Shown piece after piece: positions 1 through 7,857 of a stretch of DNA of 33,708 nt. How positions within the stretch are numbered: position 1 is the stretch's first letter; each line of letters opens with the position of its first letter. The stretch spans positions 1 to 33,708 of the forward strand of contig JAOZFG010000009.1 of the NCBI GenBank assembly GCA_027491435.1, written 5' to 3'. Origin of the DNA: Thermoproteota archaeon (GTDB taxonomy: Archaea > Korarchaeota > Korarchaeia > Korarchaeales > Korarchaeaceae). The notes below the pieces were generated by a model. That model did no database searches and was not told the origin of the DNA. It was given only the letters and a program-made list of their open reading frames with translations. Made by a program: the position numbers and the translations under genes.

Positions 1-146
1 AAACCTGTGAACTCGCTTCCTTACGCATCATGGCTCCTCCTGACACCTAGCAAGGCCAAGTTGGCTGACATGCTCAGCTAGGCCCGAAAGTAAGAACAAG
101 GCATAGGCTATACAGCAGGGGTCAGCTCTCTAACGGAGTTGAAAAG

Positions 147-857
147 GTTCCCCCTTTCATCTTCTTAGTCGGGATAAAGCTGGGGAAGATATCGGCGATA
201 CACAGGGATAAGCTTCCCGACCACATAGCCAGGGTTCTGGCCATAGTAGGGTGGTCCCTGCCCACCTTCTGGTCAGCTATCATATTGCTGGCCATATTTT
301 ACGGCTGGCTGGGTTGGTTCCCCCCTGGCAGGTTAAGCCCAGAGGCTCAGGCCATAGTTAGGTCGGAGTCCTGGGTCACTTACACCGGCTTATACACTAT
401 AGATGCCCTGCTCAACGGGAACCTGTTCGTCTTCGTCGATGCCTTGAGGCACCTCTTCCTCCCAGTGTTAAACTTAGTGATAGTGGGCAACACCGGGATA
501 ATGAGGGTTATGAGGTCCAGCATGTTGGAAGAGCTTAACAAGGAGTACGTTTTGGCGGCTAGGTCTAAGGGAGTTGAGGAAAAGGTCATAATAAATAAGC
601 ACGTCACCAGAAACGCTCTGATCCCTGTAGTCACCATGGCTGGAGTTTTGGTGGCTGGGCTGATGACAGGCCTTGTGATAACTGAGACGGTATTCGAGCT
701 AAAGGGGCTAGGGTATTGGGCAGCCCATGCAGCTGAGCAGTTAGACATACCCGCCGTGCTCGCCTTCGCCCTCTTTACCGGCACGGTGTTCGTCATAGCC
801 AATTTGATCGTAGACGTGCTTTACGCCTACATAGACCCGAGGGTCAGGCTCCAGTGA
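147..857 (+). pseudogene. dppB: Di/oligopeptide ABC transporter permease (DppB/OppB family), 5'-truncated
   Basis: This is the C-terminal two thirds of a BPD_transp_1 permease that would pair with the next gene to form the membrane channel. Family-like sequence starts near 168 (the loop after an early helix, then a WSLPTFW helix). It continues through the EAA loop (YVLAARSKGVEEKVI, near 549-593) to a normal end (AYIDPRVRLQ). DppB proteins are about 330 aa with about 110 residues before this point. Here the frame is open only from 69, and the first in-frame start-like codon is a TTG at 285, inside a helix. None of the three plus frames in 1-146 encodes the missing helix and periplasmic loop. 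Frame 1 of that stretch ends at a TAG (79-81) after a short unrecognised peptide. Either the gene lost its 5' end or the contig is misjoined here. Confidence 0.75.
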
Positions 858-866
858 GGTGGTTGA

Positions 867-1796
867 ATGGCGACTGAGATTAAGAAGGTTCCGATCAGGG
901 AGAGGATCTGGTACAAGGAGCTTAGGTTTATGGTCAAGAGGATAAGGGAAAGTCCTCTCTCCCTAATAGGACTTGGGATAATAGCCTTTTACGTTGTAAT
1001 TGCGATACTCGCCCCTTATCTGGCTCCGCCAAGGCCAGGAAGGGATCCTTTCGAGATACCCAGATATGGTTATACTGTTACGCCCTCCCCTCCCTCGCCT
1101 GAGCACCCCTTCGGTTTGACCCAGGGCCAGTACGACCTGTTCTACGGATGCATATGGGGAACCGTCACAGCTTTTAGGGTAGGGTTGCTGGGCGTCTCTG
1201 GCTCCATCTTGATAGGGCTCACGGTAGGGGCTATAGCCGGCTACTTCGGAGGGCTGGTTGACGAGATACTTATGAGGATAGTCGACGTGGTCTACGCCAT
1301 ACCCGGCCTCATACTTGCCATGGCCTTCGTATTGGCTTTAGGACAGAGCTTGGATAACGTGATCATAGCCCTCATGCTGGTGGGCTGGGCCACATACGCC
1401 AGGCTAACCAGGGCTGGCGTCCTTCAGGTTAAGCAGGAGGATTACGTAGAGGCCGCCAGGGCCATAGGCTCCTCCCACCTCAGGATACTGCTGAGACACA
1501 TCCTGCCGAACAGCATATTCCCCGTGTTCGTGGTGGCTACCCTTGATATAGGCTCCATGGTTCTGACAGCTTCAGCCCTCAGCTTCCTGGGAATAGGGGC
1601 TCCTTTAGGCTACGCCGACTGGGGTCAGCTCATAGCCCTGTCCAGGAACTGGTTGATAGGCACGCCGGAGAATCCCTTTGAGTACTGGTACACCTACACT
1701 TACCCAGGGCTGTTCATCTTCACCTTCGTCCTGGGATGGAACCTGCTGGGAGACGCCTTCAGGGACATACTGGACCCGACTTTGAGGAGGAGGTAA
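867..1796 (+). CDS. dppC: Di/oligopeptide ABC transporter permease, DppC/OppC family
   Basis: Inner-membrane permease subunit of 309 aa, the usual DppC length. The cytoplasmic N-terminus (about 35 aa) is followed by a first helix (LIGLGIIAFYVVIAILAPYL). An extracytoplasmic loop with PSPEHPFGLTQGQYDLF follows, the place where the family has its HPLGTDxxGRD motif. Then come about five more helices. The EAA coupling loop (YVEAARAIGSSHLRILLRHI) contacts the ATPases, and the end DPTLRRR is standard. The ATG lies 9 bases after the dppB stop with GAGGTGG just upstream, so the two are cotranscribed. The exact substrate (peptide, nickel or sugar) cannot be read from a permease. Confidence 0.93.
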   Translation: MATEIKKVPIRERIWYKELRFMVKRIRESPLSLIGLGIIAFYVVIAILAPYLAPPRPGRDPFEIPRYGYTVTPSPPSPEHPFGLTQGQYDLFYGCIWGTVTAFRVGLLGVSGSILIGLTVGAIAGYFGGLVDEILMRIVDVVYAIPGLILAMAFVLALGQSLDNVIIALMLVGWATYARLTRAGVLQVKQEDYVEAARAIGSSHLRILLRHILPNSIFPVFVVATLDIGSMVLTASALSFLGIGAPLGYADWGQLIALSRNWLIGTPENPFEYWYTYTYPGLFIFTFVLGWNLLGDAFRDILDPTLRRR

Positions 1797-1798
1797 GT

Positions 1799-2941
1799 AT
1801 GCCGGATAAGATAATGGAGGTGAAGGACCTCTATGTGAGGTTCTACACTTACGAGGGGGTAGTCAAGGCCGTCGATGGCGTTAACCTGGACGTCTTCAGG
1901 GGCGAAACTCTGGGAATAGTCGGGGAGACTGGCAGCGGGAAGTCAGTCACCACTTACGCTATGATGAACATGGTACCTCCTCCAGGCAAGATTACCAAGG
2001 GAACGGTGATTTACCGGAAGGATGGAAAGGAGTACGTGCTCACTGAGATGCCCGAAAGCGAAATAAGAAAGCTCAGGGGCTCGGACATTTCCAGAATATT
2101 TCAGGAGCCTAAAGCCGCTTTAAACCCAGTTTACAAGGTTGGTGATCAGGTTGCTGAGGCCATACTCATACACAGGAGGAGGGAGATGCTCGAGAGGGCC
2201 CTTGAGTCTCTTCAAGGATCCTTGGTTGGCCTTAAGAGAGCTGTGCTCGAGAGGGCCCTGAAGTCTGAGGACGACCTCTTGGTCAGGATCGTCAAGAGGT
2301 TGCCCCTAGTGAGGCGCCTCTACTGGAGCCCGGTGAAGGCTGAGGCGAGGAAGGAAGTAGTGAAGATACTCAGCTTGATGGGCATACCCGACCCTGACAG
2401 GGTTTATGACATGTACCCTCACGAGCTGAGCGGAGGCATGCAGCAGAGGATAGTAATAGCCATAGCCCTATCCTGTAACCCTCAGCTGTTGATAGCCGAC
2501 GAGCCTACCACTAACCTGGACGTTACGGTGGAGGCCCAAATATTGGAGTTGATGAAGGAGCTTAGGGAGAAGTTCGGCATGACCCTAGTGTACATAACCC
2601 ACGATATGGGCGTGATAGCGGAGATGTCCCAGAGAGTTGCGGTAATGTACGCTGGTAACATAGTGGAGATAGCCGACGTTTACACGATATTCAAGAAGCC
2701 CATGCACCCCTACACCAAGGGGCTCCTGGAGGCAATTCCCATGCCCGGGCGCCCCCTGAAGGACATCCCGGGAACCGTGCCTAACCTGATAAACCCGCCA
2801 TCAGGGTGTCGCTTTCACCCCAGGTGCGAGCACGCCATGGAGAAGTGCAAGTCCAGCAGACCCAAGCTGGTGGAGGTGGAACCGGGGCACTGGGTCGCGT
2901 GCTTCCTCTATCACGATGAGGCAGAGGTGAGTGAAGAGTGA
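1799..2941 (+). CDS. dppD: Peptide ABC transporter ATP-binding protein, DppD/OppD family
   Basis: ATPase subunit of 380 aa that drives the dpp permeases. Walker A is GETGSGKS (about residues 42-49), the Q-loop is in RIFQEP, the signature is LSGGMQQR and Walker B is LLIADEPTT followed by the H-loop ITHD. The C-terminus carries the oligopeptide-type extension with [10 protein letters not shown] and a further Cys. The start is ATG 1799, 2 bases after the dppC stop, with GAGGAGG overlapping the end of dppC. A longer in-frame reading from 1736 lies inside dppC and is not likely. Oddity: an insertion of about 60 residues before the signature contains a near repeat, LERALES then LERALKS; at DNA level ctcgagagggccct occurs twice about 58 bases apart. 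Confidence 0.93.
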   Translation: MPDKIMEVKDLYVRFYTYEGVVKAVDGVNLDVFRGETLGIVGETGSGKSVTTYAMMNMVPPPGKITKGTVIYRKDGKEYVLTEMPESEIRKLRGSDISRIFQEPKAALNPVYKVGDQVAEAILIHRRREMLERALESLQGSLVGLKRAVLERALKSEDDLLVRIVKRLPLVRRLYWSPVKAEARKEVVKILSLMGIPDPDRVYDMYPHELSGGMQQRIVIAIALSCNPQLLIADEPTTNLDVTVEAQILELMKELREKFGMTLVYITHDMGVIAEMSQRVAVMYAGNIVEIADVYTIFKKPMHPYTKGLLEAIPMPGRPLKDIPGTVPNLINPPSGCRFHPRCEHAMEKCKSSRPKLVEVEPGHWVACFLYHDEAEVSEE

Positions 2942-4011
2942 TCTCGTTAGAGCATGATGATTGGCTTGCCAAGACCAGGGGCTCCCTGATCAGGACCTAT
3001 AGGTTGAAGAAGCACTTCCCCGTCCTGGGAGGCGTGTTGAAGAGGCCCGTAGCCTGGGTCAAGGCGGTGGACGGCGTTGATATGTGGATAAGAAGGGGGG
3101 AGACTTTAGGGCTAGTTGGTGAGTCGGGCTGCGGGAAGACCACGCTGGGAAAGACCATGATAAGGTTGCTCGACCCGACAAGCGGTCACATATTCTACGA
3201 CGCCCCCGAAGATGTGATCAAGAGGATAATTGAGGGGGACACAAGCAAGGAGCTGAAGGAGCTCAGGAGGAAGTACGACCTGGCCTTCATGAAGGGAAGG
3301 GACTTGAAGAGGTTCAGGAGGAAGATGCAGATAGTCTTCCAGAACCCGTTGACCGCGCTTAACCCGAGGATGATGGTGAAGGACATAGTCGCCGAGCCCC
3401 TGGTGGTTCAGGGGATAGCCAAGGGTGAGGAGGCTTACGAGATGGCCCTCAAAGCCTTGGAAGACGTAGGCCTAGGCAAGGAGCACATGTGGCGTTATCC
3501 TCACGAGTTCTCTGGCGGACAAAGGCAGAGGATTGCCATAGCTAGGGCTCTAGTCCTCAAGCCAGAGTTCATAGTGCTGGACGAGCCAACCTCGGCTGTA
3601 GACGTCTCTGTTAGGGCCAGGCTCCTGAAGCTCTTTAAGGAACTTCAGGAGAAGTATGGGTTGACCTACCTCTTCATAAGCCACGACCTGTCCCAGGTTC
3701 AGGTGATAAGCGACAGGGTTGCAGTCATGTACCTGGGCAGGATAGTGGAGCTGGCCGACGCTGAGGAGATTTTTGAGAAGCCCCTGCACCCGTACACTCA
3801 GGCGCTGTTCTCCGCCAAACCCGTGCCGGATCCCACAGTTAAAAAGGAGAGGATAGTGTTAAAGGGGGACGTGCCCAGCCCCGTCAACCCGCCCTCAGGT
3901 TGTCGCTTCCACCCAAGGTGTTTCAGGAGATTCGAGCCCTGCGATAAGGAAGAGCCTCCCTTGGTGGAGGTGGAACCGGGGCACTGGGTTGCATGTCACC
4001 TTTACAGGTGA
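2938..4011 (+). CDS. dppF: Peptide ABC transporter ATP-binding protein, DppF/OppF family
   Basis: Second ATPase subunit, 357 aa, partner of the preceding one. Walker A is GESGCGKT, the Q-loop is QIVFQNP, the signature is FSGGQRQR, Walker B is FIVLDEPTS and the H-loop is ISHDL. The C-terminal oligopeptide extension has [10 protein letters not shown] and later Cys residues, in common with DppD. A charged insertion (about residues 95-120) precedes the Q-loop. The start is GTG 2938, overlapping the dppD stop by four bases (GTGA), which indicates translational coupling. With dppB, dppC and dppD it makes a transporter set lacking only the solute-binding protein, which is not in the window. Confidence 0.93.
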   Translation: MISLEHDDWLAKTRGSLIRTYRLKKHFPVLGGVLKRPVAWVKAVDGVDMWIRRGETLGLVGESGCGKTTLGKTMIRLLDPTSGHIFYDAPEDVIKRIIEGDTSKELKELRRKYDLAFMKGRDLKRFRRKMQIVFQNPLTALNPRMMVKDIVAEPLVVQGIAKGEEAYEMALKALEDVGLGKEHMWRYPHEFSGGQRQRIAIARALVLKPEFIVLDEPTSAVDVSVRARLLKLFKELQEKYGLTYLFISHDLSQVQVISDRVAVMYLGRIVELADAEEIFEKPLHPYTQALFSAKPVPDPTVKKERIVLKGDVPSPVNPPSGCRFHPRCFRRFEPCDKEEPPLVEVEPGHWVACHLYR

Positions 4012-4015
4012 TTCC

Positions 4016-4564
4016 ATGAGCCTTAAGTCCATCGTGGCCGCTCTGGCCCTCCTACTAATTTCTTCCACAGCAAGCTACCTCTTCTTCACCAGCCTGAAGT
4101 CATCTGAGCTCCCTGTACCTCCAGATGACTACTACATAACCAGGCTTCCAGAAGACTTCAGGTGCGAGCCCCTTGAGGTGAAGGGGAGCATGCCCATAAG
4201 GACGACCCCTGAAGGGCTATCCCTGAGGGGGGGTTTAGGAGTCCAGCTGCTCTGCAGGTACAACCCCCCTGAGAAGGTCCTGGTTTACTTGGCTTTCATG
4301 AAGCTGCCTGATAGGGAGACAGCCAGGAGGGTCGCTGAGGACATAGTGAAGTACGTGAACACTTCTAGGGAGAAGTATAATGTGTGGAGCTACCGCTTGG
4401 GTTCTGATGAGGGCAGAGCTTACTTTGACTACCCTGGCTTGAGGTGGGAGATGTGGTACAGAGGAAGGTGGATAGTGGAGGTGGGCGTGGGGAAGTCGGG
4501 TCAACCAGGGGCGGAAATAATAAAGAGGGTTAAGGAGTGCATCTCTAGGCTTGGGAGGCCTTAG
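4016..4564 (+). CDS. Membrane-anchored extracytoplasmic protein, unknown function
   Basis: Protein of 182 aa starting at ATG 4016, 4 bases after the dppF stop. A single N-terminal hydrophobic segment (about residues 5-26, IVAALALLLISSTASYLFF) acts as signal or anchor. A soluble domain follows with two Cys (in FRCEP and LLCRYN) that could pair, and a third near the end (KECISR). The segment YLAFMKLPDRETARRVAEDIV resembles small globular domains found outside the membrane in archaea, but I recognise no named family. Its position directly behind dppF suggests cotranscription and perhaps a role beside the transporter; it is too short and wrongly built to be the missing solute-binding protein. Confidence 0.7.
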   Translation: MSLKSIVAALALLLISSTASYLFFTSLKSSELPVPPDDYYITRLPEDFRCEPLEVKGSMPIRTTPEGLSLRGGLGVQLLCRYNPPEKVLVYLAFMKLPDRETARRVAEDIVKYVNTSREKYNVWSYRLGSDEGRAYFDYPGLRWEMWYRGRWIVEVGVGKSGQPGAEIIKRVKECISRLGRP

Positions 4565-4580
4565 TTATTACCCCTGGCGG

Positions 4581-4946
4581 TCAGTATTTAACCCCCACCT
4601 GTGGTACCTCCACCTGCTTCGCCACCAAGTAACCCCCCTCGTCTGAGACCTCCATGACCACTTGATAGCCCACGAACTTCCTCAAATCGTCCAGCACCTC
4701 GTACCACTTCAAGTCGTGATTTCCGTACCACCCCCTCAGGTAGATCCTGTACTCTCCACGATCCGCTGAGACCACCACGTAGTAATCCCCAACTTCCTTC
4801 AGGACTCCAGTTATCTTGAGCTCTACCTCTCCCTCCTCGCTGAAGAGCTTTGTTTCTACTCCTGTGGTCAAGGGGTACCAGAAAGGGAAGGTCGCTATGG
4901 CTAAGGCTGCTATGAGCGCTAAGGCGAACTTGTACTCTTCCCTCAT
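4581..4946 (-). CDS. Small secreted/membrane-anchored protein, OB-like, unknown function
   Basis: Protein of 121 aa. Residues 8-25 form a hydrophobic signal anchor (ALALIAALAIATFPFWYPL). The rest alternates short beta-strand-like stretches (EVELKITGVLKEVGDYYVVV, EYRIYLRG, YQVVMEVSDEGGYLVAKQVEV), a pattern common in OB-fold accessory proteins, though I cannot assign a family. It contains no Cys. It begins 4 bases after the stop of the membrane protein upstream on the same strand (4951-5223), so the two form a small operon. With the DsbB-like gene upstream, an extracytoplasmic redox or electron-transfer role is possible but is inference only. Confidence 0.65.
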   Translation of the reverse strand: MREEYKFALALIAALAIATFPFWYPLTTGVETKLFSEEGEVELKITGVLKEVGDYYVVVSADRGEYRIYLRGWYGNHDLKWYEVLDDLRKFVGYQVVMEVSDEGGYLVAKQVEVPQVGVKY

Positions 4947-4950
4947 AATA

Positions 4951-5223
4951 TCACCCCGCCAACCTCTTCCACAGAACCTTGAGGGCCCTGAAGTTCAGAT
5001 CTACGTGTATCAGCGCAGTCCCTGCCATTAAGAAGCCTATTATCGTGTGCCAGTACTCCCAATCTGCCTTGGTCATCATGAGGAGCCATGCCTCCGAGCT
5101 ACCCCTCCCGTGAGGGGCTACGTACAGCATGATCCCGCTTAGTAGCAAGAAGGCTCCCATGAACAGCTGGGATATGCTGACCACCGACCTTACCTTCAAC
5201 TTGAACTCGTTGAAGTTCATCAC
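4951..5223 (-). CDS. DUF4405-like small membrane protein with conserved histidines
   Basis: Protein of 90 aa with two transmembrane helices (about 17-36 and 57-76). Histidines H38, H59 and H73 sit at or in the helices, in the arrangement PHGRG, YWHTIIGFLMAGTALIHV. DUF4405 and cytochrome-b561-like proteins place His in this way (HxxxGxxMxxxxxxH) and may bind haem. Here there is only half of a typical four-helix unit, so a functional protein would have to dimerise. Cotranscribed with the 121-aa protein downstream. The ATG at 5223 is followed by another Met; a GGAGGTGATGTG ribosome site precedes it on the minus strand. Confidence 0.7.
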   Translation of the reverse strand: MMNFNEFKLKVRSVVSISQLFMGAFLLLSGIMLYVAPHGRGSSEAWLLMMTKADWEYWHTIIGFLMAGTALIHVDLNFRALKVLWKRLAG

Positions 5224-5508
5224 ATCACCTCCAAGGCGTTCTCGCTATAATCGCTTAAATGGGATATGAACGAATTGTCCTGGTTCAGCTAAATTGGTTT
5301 TAAGGGTTTAACGAGGGAATTTATCAGGGAGTTAGCGAACAGGCTGTGCTGAACCTGTGGGATGGAGGCCTTTATGCTCCCGTAATGAAACTGTACAGTC
5401 ACGTGTTGAGGGCAGGCTGCGTTCACAGCGGTGCACACCCTGAGGTGCTCTAAATGTAAAGGCTGCCTGAATCCAAGGTGGATGAGCAACGGAGCTCCTA
5501 GACTTCGT

Positions 5509-5883
5509 CTAGCTCCTTCTGTTTAACCACCTCCAGGACAGCCAAGTTAAGAAGGCTCCACCTAGGGCTGACAGTGGGAATAGGAGCAAGCTCATCCTCT
5601 CGCTCTCGAGGTAGCAAGCGCTTAGGCAGGGGTTCTGAACCACTCCAAGTAAGCCTAGAATTCCCCAAAGGGAGACGGCCAGCACCCAGATAGATAAAGC
5701 TAGAGAGAGCTTCCTAGCCCTAATCAGGAAGGTTAAGGCCAGTACAGCGTAAGAGTACCTGAGCACCAGGCATGTTAGGCAGGGCATGACGTTAAGGACG
5801 TGTTCGACGAACAGGCTAAGGGCTAAGCCGGATGCCGCGACCGAAGCGCCCAAGTACCTCTCATCTAACATATGAAAATTCAT
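5509..5883 (-). CDS. dsbB: DsbB-like disulfide bond oxidoreductase
   Basis: Membrane protein of 124 aa with four predicted helices that should reoxidise an extracytoplasmic thiol oxidase and pass electrons to quinone. The first Cys pair is PCLTC (C35, C38) followed two residues later by LRY, matching the DsbB motif PCxxCxxQR closely. The second pair is NPCLSAC (C86, C90) in the second outer loop. The protein is shorter than E. coli DsbB (about 176 aa), as in many archaeal versions. Two starts are possible: ATG 5883, or ATG 5871 (MLDERYLG). An A/T box at 5885-5903 would put transcription near 5870, so the shorter, leaderless form is attractive. Its thioredoxin-like partner is not in the window. 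Confidence 0.85.
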   Translation of the reverse strand: MNFHMLDERYLGASVAASGLALSLFVEHVLNVMPCLTCLVLRYSYAVLALTFLIRARKLSLALSIWVLAVSLWGILGLLGVVQNPCLSACYLESERMSLLLFPLSALGGAFLTWLSWRWLNRRS

Positions 5884-5884
5884 T

Positions 5885-5903
5885 TAGATAAAAAATAAAA
5901 ACG
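5885..5903 (-). promoter_or_regulatory. Box A (TATA) candidate for the DsbB-like gene
   Basis: The minus strand reads CGTTTTTATTTTTTATCTA. Its centre is about 25 bases upstream of ATG 5871, the usual archaeal box A spacing for a leaderless transcript starting at that codon. Confidence 0.45.
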
Positions 5904-5948
5904 TAGTTGTGCGACGCCCTCAGTCAAGGGCCCTTTATTTCACATTTA

Positions 5949-5967
5949 CCTCCCTCAGGAGGATTTT
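5949..5967. other. Short inverted repeat with T run in the dsbB/CARF divergent spacer
   Basis: CCTCC and GGAGG flank a CTCA loop (5949-5962) and are followed by ATTTTT. It could be a weak hairpin in the CARF leader, an operator or a terminator-like element. A possible box A for the CARF gene, CTTTATTT, lies just before it near 5931-5938. Confidence 0.3.
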
Positions 5968-6008
5968 TGGGATGACAAGCTTTTCAACTCCTGAACATCG
6001 TTCACCTT

Positions 6009-6764
6009 ATGAGGGAAACGCACGTAATCACCTGTGGGGTGAGCCTCCTAGTTAACACCGCCAGGGCCCTTAAGGGTAAGGGGATTCTAGACGACGAGAA
6101 GCTGAACTCTTTGAGCAACTATGCCAAGATGGAAGAGGTCTTGAACTCTCTATCGCCTGAGGAGAGGAAGGAGCTAAAGGATCAGATGCTGTCTTTCCTC
6201 AGACAGGATCCTAGGAAAGCTAGCGCCGAGATGAACGCTCTCCTGGGTTACTTGAAGGAAGCGGTAGGGGTTGAGGTGGAGAAGGTCCACCTGCTAGTCT
6301 CGGACACTCAGGCCGGTAAGATCACGGCAGACGCCCTGCTCAGTTATCTGGAAGAGGACATGGGCATTGACACCGACAGGCATGTGGTTCAGGGGTTCGG
6401 CTCCGAGGACTTCAAGAGGGCCCTTAAGAACCTGACTAACACGGTCAGGGGGGTAGTGAAATCCTCGAAGAACGTGGTCCTCAACCTGACTGGAGGTTTT
6501 AAGGCTGAGATAGCTGCCCTATCGGCTTTAGCTGCTGAAAGCGGGTTGAGAGCCTATTACATCCACGAGAAGTCCAAGAGAGTGGTTATGCTGCCCACGG
6601 CCGAGGAGCTTAAGGTTAGGGTGACGAGGTGGGAGAAAATAGGCGGAATCTTAGCCCTCCTGCTGGGTTTACCCTATGATTCCCTCTTGGGGTCGCCTGC
6701 TTTCATACCAATAACCGCGGCCTTGGCTGTGGTGACGCTTTGGATCATGTGGACCAAAGCCTGA
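6009..6764 (+). CDS. CARF-domain protein (APE2256/Csx family) with C-terminal membrane segment
   Basis: Protein of 251 aa. The N-terminus (VITCGVSLLVNTAR, S12) and the segment VVLNLTGGFKAEIAALSALA (T161-K165) are the two hallmark motifs of the CARF Rossmann domain in the APE2256 family. That family includes the Sulfolobus ring nucleases, which cleave cyclic tetra-adenylate; the Ser and Lys fall where catalytic or ligand-binding residues lie in them. After the domain comes a basic link (about 201-210) and two hydrophobic stretches, about 211-222 and 231-248, so it is probably membrane-tethered. No HEPN, nuclease or HTH domain is visible. No CRISPR array or cas gene is in the window. It stands alone between a divergent dsbB and the next ABC operon (gap of 82 bases). 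Confidence 0.85.
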   Translation: MRETHVITCGVSLLVNTARALKGKGILDDEKLNSLSNYAKMEEVLNSLSPEERKELKDQMLSFLRQDPRKASAEMNALLGYLKEAVGVEVEKVHLLVSDTQAGKITADALLSYLEEDMGIDTDRHVVQGFGSEDFKRALKNLTNTVRGVVKSSKNVVLNLTGGFKAEIAALSALAAESGLRAYYIHEKSKRVVMLPTAEELKVRVTRWEKIGGILALLLGLPYDSLLGSPAFIPITAALAVVTLWIMWTKA

Positions 6765-6846
6765 TCAGGTCACGGCCACTATTTCCCAAAAATTTTTTAT
6801 GATCGGCGCGAGCCCATTACTTGAATAACATTTTAAGTGACCTGAA

Positions 6847-7857
6847 ATGACAGCTGAAGCCTTAGTCAAGGTTGAGGGGGTGAAGAAGAAGTACGAAACT
6901 TACCTGAGGAAGGGCTTGAAGCGAGAGAAGAGGGTAGTGGAGGCTTTAAAGGGCATATCCTTCAAGGTGTATTCCGGAGAGGTCTTCGGGCTTCTAGGCC
7001 CTAACGGAGCTGGGAAGACAACCACCGTCAAGGTGATCAGCACACTACTTATCCCCGATGAGGGAAGGGCTGAAGTCATGGGTTACGATACGGTAAAGGA
7101 AGCGGTAAAGGTTAGACAGAATATAGGCGTGTCTCTGAGCGTCGAGAGGGGTTTCTTCTGGAAGCTTACTGGAAGAGAGAACCTGACCTACTTCGGGATG
7201 CTTTACGGGCTCGATGGCGAACGGCTTAGGGAGAGGGTAAACGAGTTGTTGGAGCTCGTCGGTTTGAGCGAGATGGACGCCGCCGATAAGCTTTACGAGG
7301 AGTACTCCTTGGGCATGAAGGCAAGGCTCAGCTTGGCCAGGGCCCTGATCACAGACCCTCCTGTGATAATACTTGACGAGCCCACTTTGGGGCTAGACCC
7401 TCCCTCGGCCAGGAGGCTTAGGGAGATATTGGTGGACCTAGCCCACAACCAGGGGAAGGCCGTCATAGTCACCACCCACAACATGTTCGAAGCCGAGATC
7501 ATGTGCGACAGGGTGGCAATAATTAACGAGGGGAGGATTGTGGCCTTAGACACGGTGCCAGGGCTTAAATCTAGAGTTGCTGACTCCATAACGCTTGAGA
7601 TCCTCGCTAGAGTGCCGGCTAACGTGTCTGTGGAGGAGCTGGTTAACGAGTTGAACGGTTACGAGGCGATAACGGCCAAGCCCGAGGGAGAGGGAGTGTC
7701 CATCAAGATAATGATAAGGCCTCAGGAGAAAGAGGCTGTCACAGCTGAAGCCCTGAAGGCCCTGCACTCTAGGGGAGTTGACGTCAGGAGAGTTGAGGTG
7801 AAGGAGCCCACCCTGGAGGAGGTGTTCGTCAAGCTCACTGGGAGGAGGGGGTTCTGA
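6847..7857 (+). CDS. ABC-2 type exporter, ATP-binding protein
   Basis: ATPase of 336 aa that powers the two membrane proteins encoded immediately downstream. Walker A is GPNGAGKT (51-58), the signature region is EYSLGMKARLSLA and Walker B is VIILDEPTLGLDPPS, with the switch His in VTTHNM. The long region before Walker A (RKGLKREKRVVEALKGISF) is typical of the DrrA/NatA type of exporter ATPase. The C-terminal accessory domain of about 90 residues ends PTLEEVFVKLTGRRGF, a standard ending. Substrate is unknown; a glycosyltransferase in the same operon makes a lipid-linked sugar or envelope glycan one possibility. Confidence 0.93.
   Translation: MTAEALVKVEGVKKKYETYLRKGLKREKRVVEALKGISFKVYSGEVFGLLGPNGAGKTTTVKVISTLLIPDEGRAEVMGYDTVKEAVKVRQNIGVSLSVERGFFWKLTGRENLTYFGMLYGLDGERLRERVNELLELVGLSEMDAADKLYEEYSLGMKARLSLARALITDPPVIILDEPTLGLDPPSARRLREILVDLAHNQGKAVIVTTHNMFEAEIMCDRVAIINEGRIVALDTVPGLKSRVADSITLEILARVPANVSVEELVNELNGYEAITAKPEGEGVSIKIMIRPQEKEAVTAEALKALHSRGVDVRRVEVKEPTLEEVFVKLTGRRGF

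Noticed and set aside
380-802. Minus-strand open frame of 140 codons opposite dppB
   Set aside because: Composition of an antisense shadow; the plus strand encodes clear permease sequence.
5289-5489. Minus-strand frame of 66 codons in the dsbB spacer
   Set aside because: No family features, no promoter or ribosome site; His-rich content looks accidental.
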